64,000 bases of DNA from Fibrobacter succinogenes (GTDB lineage Bacteria > Fibrobacterota > Fibrobacteria > Fibrobacterales > Fibrobacteraceae): the NCBI GenBank assembly GCA_902794535.1, contig CADBHQ010000006.1, forward strand, positions 1 to 64,000, in the 5' to 3' direction. The notes below the pieces were generated by a model. The model made no database searches, was not told the DNA's origin, and saw nothing but the letters and a program-made list of their open reading frames with translations. The position numbers were made by a program, and so were the translations under genes. This document shows, piece by piece, positions 53,928-62,978 of this stretch; position 1 is the first letter of the stretch; every line of letters starts with the position of its first letter.

Positions 53928-55124
53928 TTACTTCACCCAGACACTCTTGCTGCCGCGGCTTTCGCCCACTTCCACCGAAACGGTGTAACGGCCACGAGGA
54001 ATCTTGGTTGCGTCAATACGTGCAATATTGTAGCCAACTCTTGCATTGTCCACACGCACGCGTGCCGCACGGGTACCGTCCGCATTGTAGAAGACGACAA
54101 TTGCATCGCCAGCCTTCTTCAGTTCGAATGCGACCATGTCGCGACGGACTTCAACAATCTTCACGCCCTTGTCGCTTTCGTCGGCGTAATCGTTGACCGA
54201 ACCGTTGCCATCTGCCAAAACGACAGAGGAGCTGAAGTACGGAGCGTCAAAGATGTAAGGAATGCTGTCGCCCGTTTCCACGACAACCACGGCCGAGTAA
54301 GAAAGGCACGGCTGGTAGACAGTCGAGTCCTTTTCTTCCTGACAGTAAGCATCCGCGACACCGTTGATATCGATGTCCTTTATCGCGACAGGCTTGTCTT
54401 CAACGTTAGAGTATGCAGTGCTGAATTTTTCAGAAATCAACTGGTTCAGCGCAGCCGTATTTTCCCTGTAGTCCTCGGAAGTCAGAACGTATTCGTCAGT
54501 AACCTTCAAGTTGGACATGCGGGTAACGACCATTTCCGCCACACCTTCCACGGACACGTAAATACTCAACTTGTCCATTCCGCGAACGACACGGTTATTC
54601 AACACGCGAACGAAATGGAAGATATACTCTGCGACTTCGGAAGAGCCGTCTTCAAATTCGTCCAATTCCGTATCCATCACCAAGAAATCAAACTGCTTAG
54701 CGACTTCTTCGGGGAACATGGAAGCAAGCAAAGCCGTTGCAGCAGCCTGCGGATTCTTTTCAACAAGACCCAAGTTCACCTTCACGCCGCTTTCATAATT
54801 GACGGCGGCAAGGATGTTTTCAGTCTTATCGAAGATATGGTACTTCTTTTGCACGAGAGCCTTTTCCATCGCGCTGAAATTCGTTGCACCGGAAGAAACC
54901 GAAACGACAGGAGCACGGGAAGCATCCTTCACGGAACCATCCTTCATCAAGGCGCCCTTCTTCATCAAGCCCTTCTGGGCGAGATCCTTCGTACGATAAC
55001 CGTCGACAGAACCTCTTTCCATCAGGAACGTCTTGGAATTGTCGGAAAAGTTAATTGCGGGAGCGGCCGTTGCAAACATCACGAAAGAACAGGCCAAGAT
55101 AGCAGATGTAATAATTTTATTCAT
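53928..55124 (-). CDS. Secreted protein with possible propeptide-like domain and T9SS-like tail
   Basis: Exported protein of 398 residues, not firmly recognised. The signal peptide ends near ATAAPA. Residues about 80-200 resemble the FTP/propeptide fold of secreted metallopeptidases (alternating strands with YIFHFVRVLNNRVVRGMDKLSIYVSVEGV), which can inhibit peptidases. The middle (about 250-310) has two Cys. The C-terminal domain (about 320-398) ends in a beta module with IPRGRYTVSVEVGES and the tail KSVWVK, T9SS-like. It lies 12 bases downstream of the clan CD peptidase-like gene, in the same operon, so a chaperone, inhibitor or substrate role is possible. Confidence 0.75.
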   Translation of the reverse strand: MNKIITSAILACSFVMFATAAPAINFSDNSKTFLMERGSVDGYRTKDLAQKGLMKKGALMKDGSVKDASRAPVVSVSSGATNFSAMEKALVQKKYHIFDKTENILAAVNYESGVKVNLGLVEKNPQAAATALLASMFPEEVAKQFDFLVMDTELDEFEDGSSEVAEYIFHFVRVLNNRVVRGMDKLSIYVSVEGVAEMVVTRMSNLKVTDEYVLTSEDYRENTAALNQLISEKFSTAYSNVEDKPVAIKDIDINGVADAYCQEEKDSTVYQPCLSYSAVVVVETGDSIPYIFDAPYFSSSVVLADGNGSVNDYADESDKGVKIVEVRRDMVAFELKKAGDAIVVFYNADGTRAARVRVDNARVGYNIARIDATKIPRGRYTVSVEVGESRGSKSVWVK

Positions 55125-55136
55125 GACAAGACCTCA

Positions 55137-56153
55137 TTAGTATTCCGGATAACCGTAGACAGCTTTTTTCCTACCCAGCGACCCCTTCTCCACCGGAGAC
55201 TGGTAAATGGTTTTGTAGTATTCGCAATAACCTTTAAACGAGTGATTTTTCCCATCGTTACCTTTCGCCGTTCCCGATTTGTAGATTACGGCAGGTTCGA
55301 TGCCTTGGGAATTTTCATTGTATATATGTTTCCACACAGCATACTTGTAAGCAGGCCAAATTCGAAGGCCCTCGTCGACCCATTTTTGGGCAAACGTTTC
55401 ATAAAGAGCCGTGTTAGCTTCTCGTTTTCCGCCAACGGTTTTTGTCATCGTAATGCTTATGGACGAAAAACCGAACATTCCATGAAGGCCATTCGCAAAG
55501 GCATTGTGGAATCTTGAATAATCGATATTCTGCGGTTTTGCCTCTTTAGAATCCTCCCAGCCATCATCGTCACCTCCAGAATAGTTTGTGATAGGAGTTT
55601 TTACCGGTTTAGTATCATTTCTATACTTGTAGTAAAATCCAGATTCCTTTCGGCTCTTTGTATCTTTATAAAAGCTAAGAAAATTACACGCATGCATAAA
55701 CGCAAAATACGTCTCGTCGGTAAAGATCATATCTTCAACCCAGAGTCTTTTATCATACATGACAGCAATATTATGTCTTGCAATGGAGCTGCCATCAGCA
55801 GTATACATAGTAGTTCCATGAGTCGAAAGCATAACAATATTACGTTTATGATTTTCATCATTTATTATATTTTGGAAATTCGATGCCGTCACATCCGATG
55901 ATTTTTCATTCGAATAAGAGTTTTTAAAAGTCGTTTCAGGATACTTCTTGGAAATATGATTTTGTAACGAGGTTCTAAAGCCTTTCGCAAAGTCTATATT
56001 TTTTTCAAGATCATGGTCATGATTTCCATATATTTTATAAAAATCTTCGATGCCAAACGTGGCTATACTAAGATTTTTCATCAAACCTGTATACGGGTTA
56101 GCCGCAAAGCAACATGCAGCCATCGCGAATACAGCGATAAGTGATTTTTTCAT
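55137..56153 (-). CDS. Secreted clan CD cysteine-peptidase-like protein
   Basis: Exported protein of 338 residues. The signal peptide ends near CFAANP. The pattern fits the clan CD (caspase/gingipain/legumain) catalytic dyad: a hydrophobic strand then His-Gly (NIVMLSTHGTT, His 112) and a second hydrophobic strand then Ala-Cys (YFAFMHACNF, Cys 156), 44 residues apart. The rest (SGGDDDGWEDSK and GLHGMFGFSSI) may belong to a small uncharacterised secreted family. No T9SS tail is seen; it ends GYPEY. It could be a true peptidase or an inactive relative. Start ATG 56153 with a ggaga site; it leads a two-gene operon. Confidence 0.75.
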   Translation of the reverse strand: MKKSLIAVFAMAACCFAANPYTGLMKNLSIATFGIEDFYKIYGNHDHDLEKNIDFAKGFRTSLQNHISKKYPETTFKNSYSNEKSSDVTASNFQNIINDENHKRNIVMLSTHGTTMYTADGSSIARHNIAVMYDKRLWVEDMIFTDETYFAFMHACNFLSFYKDTKSRKESGFYYKYRNDTKPVKTPITNYSGGDDDGWEDSKEAKPQNIDYSRFHNAFANGLHGMFGFSSISITMTKTVGGKREANTALYETFAQKWVDEGLRIWPAYKYAVWKHIYNENSQGIEPAVIYKSGTAKGNDGKNHSFKGYCEYYKTIYQSPVEKGSLGRKKAVYGYPEY

Positions 56154-56443
56154 TTATTCTCCATTATATTATTTCAGACAACATTATCTGAACATCCGCT
56201 AAATATAACTTATTCTTTCAAAATTCTTCCCCTCAAAATACAACACAATTTATACGCAATTATACATATAACATAGTCACAAATTTTCAACGTAATTAAA
56301 AATATTACTTTGTTAAAACACGCTATCACATTAAATAAACAGTATGCTACAAAACCACATAAAAAAGACTATAAAGCAAGCAAAAAAAGCACTTAGTTAC
56401 TTTTTTGTGTTAAATACATTACAAACAAACTTAGCCTTACATA
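56154..56443. other. AT-rich intergenic region
   Basis: About 290 very AT-rich bases between two minus-strand genes. It presumably holds the promoter of the peptidase-like operon on its left side. A short inverted repeat tcaga-N8-tctga is near 56177-56194. The long plus-strand frame through here continues antisense to the carboxyltransferase gene and is not considered real. No RNA gene is seen. Confidence 0.4.
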
Positions 56444-56476
56444 CAAAAAAACTCGTCTTTTCAGACGAGTTTTTCG
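56444..56476 (-). terminator. Terminator of the carboxyltransferase gene
   Basis: Perfect stem actcgtct (56451-56458) / agacgagt (56463-56470) with a four-base loop; on the minus strand it is followed by a run of T (A run on + at 56445-56450). A T run on the other side makes it usable in both directions. Confidence 0.88.
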
Positions 56477-56499
56477 TTATAAAAACAATTTGTTTTCTA

Positions 56500-58119
56500 T
56501 TACAGCGGAATGTTAGCGTGTTTCTTCCAGTGACGCTTTTGTTCCTTGGTCTTCAAGGCATCGAAAGCGGTAATCAGGCGCTTACGAACATCGGCCGGGT
56601 GAATCACTTCGTCAACCACACCCATGGAGGCGGCAACGTAGGGGTTCATCAGCTCTTCTTCGTACTTGGCGATGCACTGAGCACGAGCGGCCACCGGATC
56701 CGGAGCAGCGGCGATTTCCTTCTTGTTGATGATTTCCACGGCACCTTCGGCACCCATCACAGCCACCTGGGCAATCGGAAGGGCGAACACGTAGTCGGCA
56801 CCCACGTCCTTGCTGTTCATGGCAATGTAAGCACCACCGAAAGCCTTACGCAGAATGAGCGTCACCTTCGGCACGGTCGCTTCGGCAAAGGCGTAAAGGA
56901 GCTTTGCACCGTGGCGGATGATGCCCGAGTATTCCTGCTTAGAACCCGGCATGTAACCCGGAACGTCAGCGAGGGCCAGGAGCGGAATGTTGAACGCGTC
57001 GCAGAAGCGGACAAAGCGGCCAGCCTTGTCGGAACCGTCCACGTCCAAGGAACCGGCAAGCACCTTCGGCTGGTTAGCCACGATACCGATGGCTTCACCA
57101 TTCAGGCGAGCAAAACCGATTACAACGTTCTTGCCCCAGTCACTCTGCACTTCAAAGAAGCTGTCGGCATCGGCAAAGGCGGCAATCACAGCCTTCACAT
57201 CGTAAGCCTGCTTGTAGTTATCCGGAACAATGTCCTGGATAGCAGCGCTGTTGTCGAAAGAAGCGGCTACATCGTTGGATTCAGACTTGGAGAACAGCTT
57301 CTTGAAGAAACCTTCATCGTTCTTAGCGGCTTCGGCAATCTTGCAGTTGCATTCGGCAGATTCCTTGCGGTTGCTCTGCGGCAAGTAGCTGAGGAGCTTA
57401 CGAACGCCGTCAAGGCACTTCTTGTCGTCTTCGTACATGAAGTGAGCCACACCAGACTTTGCCATGTGCACCGGAGCGCCACCGAGTTCGGCAGCGGTGA
57501 TGTTTTCACCCATCACCTGCTTCACGACAGCCGGACCGGTAAGGAACATTTGGCTCGTGTTCTGGGTCATGAAAATGAAGTCGCTCAATGCCGGAGAATA
57601 GCAGGCGCCACCAGCGCAGGGGCCCATAATCACGGCAATCTGCGGAATCACGCCAGAAGCCCACACGTTACGGGCCATAATGGCGCTATAGCCAGCGAGA
57701 GAGAACACACCTTCGTCGATACGGGCTCCACCGCTATCGTTCATGGCGACAAACGGAGCACCGGCTTCGACAGCCATGTCCATCACGCGGCAAATCTTTT
57801 CGGCGTGGCACTGGCCCAAGGAGCCGCCACCCACCGTAAAGTCCTGGGAAGATGCAAACACCAGACGGCCATTCACCTTGCCGTAACCGGTCACGACGCC
57901 GTCACCCAAGACGACTTTGCTTTCCTTGAGCACGCGGTTGCTCGACTTGCGGAGTGCACCGACTTCAACAAACGTACCTTCGTCGAACAGCATTTCCATG
58001 CGTTCGCGGGCAGTGCACTTTCCGGACTGGTGCTGCTTATCGACACGGGCAGCGCCACCAGCTGCCTGGGCCTGGGCCAGGTAGTTATCCAGCTTGGCGA
58101 TATACTTTTCGTTCCACAT
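56500..58119 (-). CDS. Biotin-dependent acyl-CoA carboxyltransferase (methylmalonyl-CoA decarboxylase alpha / propionyl-CoA carboxylase beta type)
   Basis: Carboxyltransferase subunit of 539 residues that moves CO2 between acyl-CoA and biotin. It has the N- and C-terminal crotonase-like halves with KCTARERMEMLFDEGTF, SQDFTVGGGSLGQCHAEKI, NDSGGARIDEGV, GPCAGGACYSPALSDFIFM and, in the second half, LADVPGYMPGSKQEYSGIIRHGAKLLYA and MGAEGAVEIINKKEI. The family covers methylmalonyl-CoA decarboxylase alpha (sodium-pumping, succinate-to-propionate route) and the beta chain of propionyl- or acetyl-CoA carboxylases; sequence alone does not decide. The biotin carrier and membrane subunits are not nearby. 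ATG 58119 fits the family; the frame's 51 extra upstream codons are not coding. Confidence 0.9.
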   Translation of the reverse strand: MWNEKYIAKLDNYLAQAQAAGGAARVDKQHQSGKCTARERMEMLFDEGTFVEVGALRKSSNRVLKESKVVLGDGVVTGYGKVNGRLVFASSQDFTVGGGSLGQCHAEKICRVMDMAVEAGAPFVAMNDSGGARIDEGVFSLAGYSAIMARNVWASGVIPQIAVIMGPCAGGACYSPALSDFIFMTQNTSQMFLTGPAVVKQVMGENITAAELGGAPVHMAKSGVAHFMYEDDKKCLDGVRKLLSYLPQSNRKESAECNCKIAEAAKNDEGFFKKLFSKSESNDVAASFDNSAAIQDIVPDNYKQAYDVKAVIAAFADADSFFEVQSDWGKNVVIGFARLNGEAIGIVANQPKVLAGSLDVDGSDKAGRFVRFCDAFNIPLLALADVPGYMPGSKQEYSGIIRHGAKLLYAFAEATVPKVTLILRKAFGGAYIAMNSKDVGADYVFALPIAQVAVMGAEGAVEIINKKEIAAAPDPVAARAQCIAKYEEELMNPYVAASMGVVDEVIHPADVRKRLITAFDALKTKEQKRHWKKHANIPL

Positions 58120-58250
58120 TTTGTAAAGAACTCCTGTACTTGTAAGATTTTCGTAGCCAAAATTAGAAAAAGCCGTTGAGCTAGTCAACGACTTTTGTTT
58201 CTTTTTGTTTAAATAAGTAAGATGCAAGTAGTTTGTAGGAAGCCTCAACA

Positions 58251-59933
58251 TCAATATCCGGGGCCGCAACAAACGAAGTGTCCATGCTCTCCTACCTGCA
58301 TAATATTGAATTCACCCGTAGAACCGGACTTCGCCTGAACCTTGACTCGGATTGAAGCTATAGATTTGACAGCTTCGTCCATGGAAATGCTCTGGTCAGC
58401 CTTAGCCCAGATCGGTTGAGCAAACTTGGACCAAGGAATGTCTACCGTCTTACCGGTAGCAGACTTGCCCATGTCATAGGCCGGGAGTGCATAACCGATT
58501 TTCTTATCCATTTCATCACCCAGGCTCAACTCAAGTACAGCTGCATGCGTGACAGAAAGGGTAATCGCAATTCCACCCATGCCAGAAGCGTCGACAGGGA
58601 TGACGCGACCATCGGCACCCTTACCCGCAAGGTCAAAAGCAACAGCCACATACGGATCGTAGTCCAAGGTTCCTTTATCCAACTTGTACGTTCCACACAT
58701 ACCGTTACCGCAAGCTTCGAGCACAGGTTCAAGTCCACCATATTCTTCATCTGGTTCGGCAGCCCATGTTATAATTGATTTTCCACCATCAAGGCTATCA
58801 TTATAGGTATACCAATAACCGGAATTATTAAAACCGGCATCACAGCCCGTGTTTATTCGAGCTAGGCCATCGGCCCCATTCCAAGTTTCAAAATCGCAAG
58901 TCGCCAAACTGTTGCTTGATTTGGGAACAACACTGCTGCTAGACGGAGGCACTACACTACTACTCGATTTCGGAACAATCGAACTCGAAGAAACGGGTGG
59001 CACATAGTCGGAGCAAAAACTGTGGCTTCCACGACCATACGCCTCTATCTTCATAATGTTAAATTCACCATTACTGCCGCTCTTGGCTTGAATCTTAATT
59101 CTAACCGAAGCCAGTTTTTTTACGGCTTCTTCAGTTGATATTTTGACTTTGCCCCAACTCGGCTGAGCAAACTTGGACCAAGGAATGTAAACAGACTTAC
59201 CAGTCGAAGCCTTACCCAAATCATAAGCCGGGAGTGCGTAATCAACCTTCGCATCTTCTTCGTCACCCATACTCAACTCAAGTATAGCTGCATGCGTCAT
59301 AGAAAGGGTAATCGCAATTCCACCCATGCCAGAAGCGTCAACCGGAATGGTACGGCCATCAGCATCTTTACCCGCAAGGTCAAAAGCAACAGCCACATAC
59401 GGATCATAGTCCAAAGTGCCTTTATCCAACTTGTACGTTCCACAAAGGCCTGTACCACATTTCTCGAGGACCGGTTCCAAACCACCATACTCATCCGGCT
59501 CTGCAGCCCATGCTATAGTCGATTTTCCTCCATCTTCGTTATCGTTATAGGTATACCAATAACCGGAATTATTAAAACCGGCATCATACCCCGTACTTAT
59601 TCGGGCAATACCATTTCCGCCCAACCAACTTTCAAAACAATGACCTGTCTCTTCGTTTGTCGACGGAGTACTCGACTGAACGCTCGACGAACTTCCATTT
59701 GCCGATTGTACACTCGACGAAGAACCCCGTTCTGCAACAGGATCATCATCAACTGGTTCGGTCTTTGTAGGCTGATCGGAACCTTCCTCAACCGTATTTT
59801 CCGGTGCAACGGGCTGTTCCTCACTAGAATCCTTAGATTCGGAACCAAAATCGCAAGCCACCACGGCAAACGTTGCAGACAGCAACGCCAAAGGCAACGC
59901 TTTTTTGAAAACGCGACTACATTTCATATTCAT
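58251..59933 (-). CDS. Lipoprotein with two near-identical tandem domains
   Basis: Surface lipoprotein of 560 residues. The lipobox is FAVVAC, followed by an acidic and Ser-rich linker. Two domains of about 200 residues each, separated by a Ser/Pro/Val linker (SSSSVVPPSSSSVVPKSS), share most positions: both have AGFNNSGYWYTYND, YKLDKGTLDYDPYVAVAFDLAGK, IPVDASGMGGIAITLS and IPWSKFAQP. The fold looks like a carbohydrate-binding beta-sandwich (CBM-like), with no catalytic motif. The end is FVCCGPGY. ATG 59933 is chosen because of the ggagg site. It may bind plant polysaccharide at the cell surface. Confidence 0.82.
   Translation of the reverse strand: MNMKCSRVFKKALPLALLSATFAVVACDFGSESKDSSEEQPVAPENTVEEGSDQPTKTEPVDDDPVAERGSSSSVQSANGSSSSVQSSTPSTNEETGHCFESWLGGNGIARISTGYDAGFNNSGYWYTYNDNEDGGKSTIAWAAEPDEYGGLEPVLEKCGTGLCGTYKLDKGTLDYDPYVAVAFDLAGKDADGRTIPVDASGMGGIAITLSMTHAAILELSMGDEEDAKVDYALPAYDLGKASTGKSVYIPWSKFAQPSWGKVKISTEEAVKKLASVRIKIQAKSGSNGEFNIMKIEAYGRGSHSFCSDYVPPVSSSSIVPKSSSSVVPPSSSSVVPKSSNSLATCDFETWNGADGLARINTGCDAGFNNSGYWYTYNDSLDGGKSIITWAAEPDEEYGGLEPVLEACGNGMCGTYKLDKGTLDYDPYVAVAFDLAGKGADGRVIPVDASGMGGIAITLSVTHAAVLELSLGDEMDKKIGYALPAYDMGKSATGKTVDIPWSKFAQPIWAKADQSISMDEAVKSIASIRVKVQAKSGSTGEFNIMQVGEHGHFVCCGPGY
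58290..59645. repeat. Internal gene duplication coding the twin domains
   Basis: The segments at about 59020-59645 and 58290-58890 are diverged direct copies; several stretches of over 20 bases are identical. They encode domain 1 and domain 2 of the lipoprotein and suggest a recent intragenic duplication. Confidence 0.75.
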
Positions 59934-60011
59934 TGTAATACCTCCGGATTTATCCTTTTTGAATATACACAAAAAGAATTGGCTTGCGTACAAAAAAATT
60001 ACGCATATCAA

Positions 60012-60031
60012 AAAAAGTCCCCGATGGGGGA
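60012..60031 (-). terminator. Terminator of the AIPR gene
   Basis: On the minus strand, stem gtcccc/ggggac with a four-base loop, followed by seven T (A run on + at 60010-60016). It starts about 35 bases after the AIPR stop. Confidence 0.82.
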
Positions 60032-60065
60032 CTTTCTGTAAATTAAATCACTTTGTTTTGCAATA

Positions 60066-61958
60066 TTAAAGGAATACTTCGATACCGCCACGGCACTTTT
60101 CCCAAGTGCGGTTCTTCTTGCACAGAAGATCCATCATCTTGTCATAAGTGGCCGTATTGGCAAAGCCCTTCCACAGGCGACGTTCAACGGATTCACCGCT
60201 ATCCTTGTCAATCGTGGTAATGGTGTCGTAGTAAGACGGATTGTCCTTGAATTCAGAAATCAAGATTCCCTTCAGGTCTTCGGTGTAAATGCGCGAAGCA
60301 TACTTGAGGATAGAATCGTTGAAGTTGAGTTCGTTTTCGACCAGCCATTCGAAGTCCTGAATCGGATCGCCGTAAATGAGCCAATGCTTAAGGGCAAGGG
60401 CCACCACCAGGTCCTTCACGGCGCTACGGAAGATAAACTTGTCTTCGAGGCGGCCGTTCCAGGTGATACGGGTCAGCGGGTTGTCATCGTTCGCTTCGAT
60501 AGACACGCCCTTACCCGGGGTCACGCGGCGAATCTTGATCGGCAGACGGCTAAGGAGCTGCCAGGCCTTGGTGAAGGCGATGGTCTTGCGGACGAAATCC
60601 TTTTCCTTATCCGGAGAAACACGCACAAACGCGCCGAAGCAACGCTGGTACAGGGTTTCCTTATCGAAAATGCAGTCGCTGGAGCGGCATTCGCTGAGCT
60701 TGCCATCCATCATGAAGAGGGTCTTGGCCAGTTCGGGGCGCATACGCACTTCGAGCTTACGGGTACGTGCCTTCAGGCGCACGCCATCCTTATAAACGTA
60801 GGTAAAGCCTTCTTCCTGGTAACGCTGCCAAATAAAGAACTGCAGGTCATCAGCAGCACGCAGATGGTAGCTGAACACCGGGTTCTGGCGGTTGTTGGCC
60901 ATAGTCACCTGGTTCAGGAAGTTGTCGGCACCAGGATACGGCACCACGACCTTCACGAGCACCTGCGGGTTCACCGGCTTCTTGCTCTTCTTGGCATACT
61001 GTTCATAGGTGAACAGAGACTGGGCACCGTTAATAATCTTCGGGCGTTCAATATAGAGCACCTTCTTGCCATCGCGTTCCTTGAGGCGCAGGTCATCACC
61101 GGTAAGGGTCATACCGTTGTGCAGGAACGGGAAGTCATCCACATTCACATTCTGGTCGTCGTTACGTTCCATGGTCTGGAAGGCATCGATCAAAGCAGCG
61201 TTCGTGTGAGTGAGGTTACCGAGGTAAGTACGAATGTTACTGGAGACGATAGCCATGTTGTGCTTCGTCTTGAGGCGCTTACCCAGGTTCACGTGGTAGT
61301 CAAAAATCGTACGAATCGGGCAGAAACCAAGGAACAGTTCTCCGTGATCAGAGGTCAGGTGGAGCGGATCGGAATCCATCACGATTTCAAGCTTGTCGTC
61401 GGCGCTGCGGAAGTCGCGGGTCAAGTCGTCATGTTCGGCAATGATTTCAAGCTTTGCCTTGACTTCGTTCTTCCAGATGCCGAGCTTGCGGCGCATGTCC
61501 TTGAGGGTACGTTCCAGTTCGGAGTCGGTAATGTCGCGGGTCGCACGAGTACGGAGAACCGTAATTTCGAGCGTTTCCATGTAGGGGCGACTTGCCGGGG
61601 AATCGGAATCTTCCTCTTCTTCGTCGTCAGAAATCTTATTAACAGCCCAAGGATCAGCTTCTTCGCGGAGCGACATAAAGAACGGATTAGGAGGGTCGCT
61701 GGTGCGGAAAACGGCAATCTGGAGCTGCTTCAGGTCGGAATTCAGGTGAGAAACGACCTTTTCGAGCGGAGTATCTTCATCGAGGAAGATGAAGAATTCC
61801 ATAAAGCCTTGGGAATATTGGAAACCATGGAAGCAGCCGTTTTCATCAAGGTTTAGATGCCGGAGTGCCTTAATTCTGTCAGTAGGATCGTTCGGATTGA
61901 GACTCAAGAGGCTAGCCACAAATGCTAGACGGCGTTCCTGCGATTTGGTTAGTTCCAT
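60066..61958 (-). CDS. AIPR-family protein (abortive infection phage resistance)
   Basis: A 630-residue cytosolic protein fitting the AIPR family (PF10592), linked to abortive phage infection. The family-like core (about 240-340) has IVSSNIRTYLGNLTHTN, the DFPFLHNGMTLTGDDL block (the NNGIT-like motif) and IERPKIINGAQSLFTYEQY (the IVNGxQT-like motif), then VTMANNRQNPV. An N-terminal region of about 200 residues is charged, with an acidic stretch (DDEEEEDSDSP). The molecular activity of the family is poorly defined. No restriction, toxin or other defence gene lies next to it, and codon use resembles its neighbours. Start ATG 61958 with a gagga site; divergent from the LRR gene. Confidence 0.78.
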   Translation of the reverse strand: MELTKSQERRLAFVASLLSLNPNDPTDRIKALRHLNLDENGCFHGFQYSQGFMEFFIFLDEDTPLEKVVSHLNSDLKQLQIAVFRTSDPPNPFFMSLREEADPWAVNKISDDEEEEDSDSPASRPYMETLEITVLRTRATRDITDSELERTLKDMRRKLGIWKNEVKAKLEIIAEHDDLTRDFRSADDKLEIVMDSDPLHLTSDHGELFLGFCPIRTIFDYHVNLGKRLKTKHNMAIVSSNIRTYLGNLTHTNAALIDAFQTMERNDDQNVNVDDFPFLHNGMTLTGDDLRLKERDGKKVLYIERPKIINGAQSLFTYEQYAKKSKKPVNPQVLVKVVVPYPGADNFLNQVTMANNRQNPVFSYHLRAADDLQFFIWQRYQEEGFTYVYKDGVRLKARTRKLEVRMRPELAKTLFMMDGKLSECRSSDCIFDKETLYQRCFGAFVRVSPDKEKDFVRKTIAFTKAWQLLSRLPIKIRRVTPGKGVSIEANDDNPLTRITWNGRLEDKFIFRSAVKDLVVALALKHWLIYGDPIQDFEWLVENELNFNDSILKYASRIYTEDLKGILISEFKDNPSYYDTITTIDKDSGESVERRLWKGFANTATYDKMMDLLCKKNRTWEKCRGGIEVFL

Positions 61959-62224
61959 TTTTTCCTCAGTTCTGTTATCTTTACAATAGCAAAAGTCGGG
62001 TGCAATTGCAGCACCTTACCCTTAATATCGTATTTTGCACCTTAAAAATAGTTTCAAAATGCCGCTTTGTGGATAAAAAGCATACATTTTTTTCATTTTT
62101 TTTCAAAAGCACCCCCATTTGCAGTGAACATTTGTGCAAAAATCATACTTTTTTACTTTTTTTGGATAAAGATTCATCTTTTCGGGGCAAAAATGCTATG
62201 ATTTACACTATAGGAGATGTTCCC

Positions 62225-62977
62225 ATGAATTTGCTAGATATCATTAATAAAGCCAAGGCCGAAAAAGCCACCTCGTTAGACCTTTCCCAAAAAGAACTGA
62301 GAATCCTTCCTCAGGAACTTTTCGAATTGGAAGACCTCGAAGAGCTCATCCTCGACCGCAACATGCTCGTGGAACTCCCCGATGACATTTCCAAGCTCAA
62401 GAAACTGAAAAAACTTTCCGTGAGCGAAAACGACCTGATGGAACTCCCCGAAACCATCGGTGAACTTACAAATCTTGAACACCTGTACCTGGGTTACAAC
62501 AGCCTTTCGGAACTTCCGGATTCCGTGGGTAACCTCAAGAAGCTCCAGACGGTGAACATCGCCAAGAACCAGCTTTTGGATCTGACCCTCGAAGTCGGCA
62601 AATGGGTAAACGTCACCAAGATTTCTCTGCACGACAACATGCTTTCCGAAGTGCCTCCTACCCTCGGTAAGCTGAAAAAGCTCCGCAAGCTCTACCTCGA
62701 CAACAACGACCTGACCTCCATTCCGGCCACCCTCGGCCACCTGGAATCTCTGGAAGTTCTGATGGTGTCGGGTAACAACCTGGGCGCTATTCCCTCTGAA
62801 TTCAGCAACCTGAAAAAGCTCAAGGAACTGGTGCTCGACGCCAACCAGCTCGCCACTCTCCCCGAAAGCCTCGCCGAATGCGACAGCCTCGAAACGATTT
62901 CCGTGGTGGAAAACCCGCTCGAAGGCGGAATCCCCCGCGTGCTTTTGGACAAGAAAGGCCTGAGCATCGATCAGTAA
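62225..62977 (+). CDS. Leucine-rich-repeat protein
   Basis: A 250-residue protein made almost entirely of about nine leucine-rich repeats of 23 residues with the pattern LPxxLxxLxxLxxLxLxxNxL, as in LPDDISKLKKLKKLSVSEN and LPETIGELTNLEHLYLGYN. There is no signal peptide or membrane segment, so it is probably a cytosolic protein-protein interaction module. ATG 62225 is chosen because of the aggag site; the long frame upstream to 61922 passes through an AT-rich region opposite the AIPR start and is not coding. Its partner is unknown. Confidence 0.88.
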   Translation: MNLLDIINKAKAEKATSLDLSQKELRILPQELFELEDLEELILDRNMLVELPDDISKLKKLKKLSVSENDLMELPETIGELTNLEHLYLGYNSLSELPDSVGNLKKLQTVNIAKNQLLDLTLEVGKWVNVTKISLHDNMLSEVPPTLGKLKKLRKLYLDNNDLTSIPATLGHLESLEVLMVSGNNLGAIPSEFSNLKKLKELVLDANQLATLPESLAECDSLETISVVENPLEGGIPRVLLDKKGLSIDQ

Positions 62978-62978
62978 T

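Noticed and set aside
53892..55517. 541-codon open frame on the plus strand
   Set aside because: It runs antisense to a signal-peptide protein with a T9SS-like tail and its neighbour; the composition is His/Arg-rich shadow sequence and there is no ribosome site.
56344..58179. 611-codon open frame on the plus strand
   Set aside because: It is antisense to the well-conserved carboxyltransferase gene; the shadow arises from the GC-skewed codon use of that gene.
61922..62224. 101-codon N-terminal extension of the LRR protein
   Set aside because: It passes through an AT-rich intergenic region with Phe/Lys-rich nonsense composition; a good ribosome site precedes ATG 62225.
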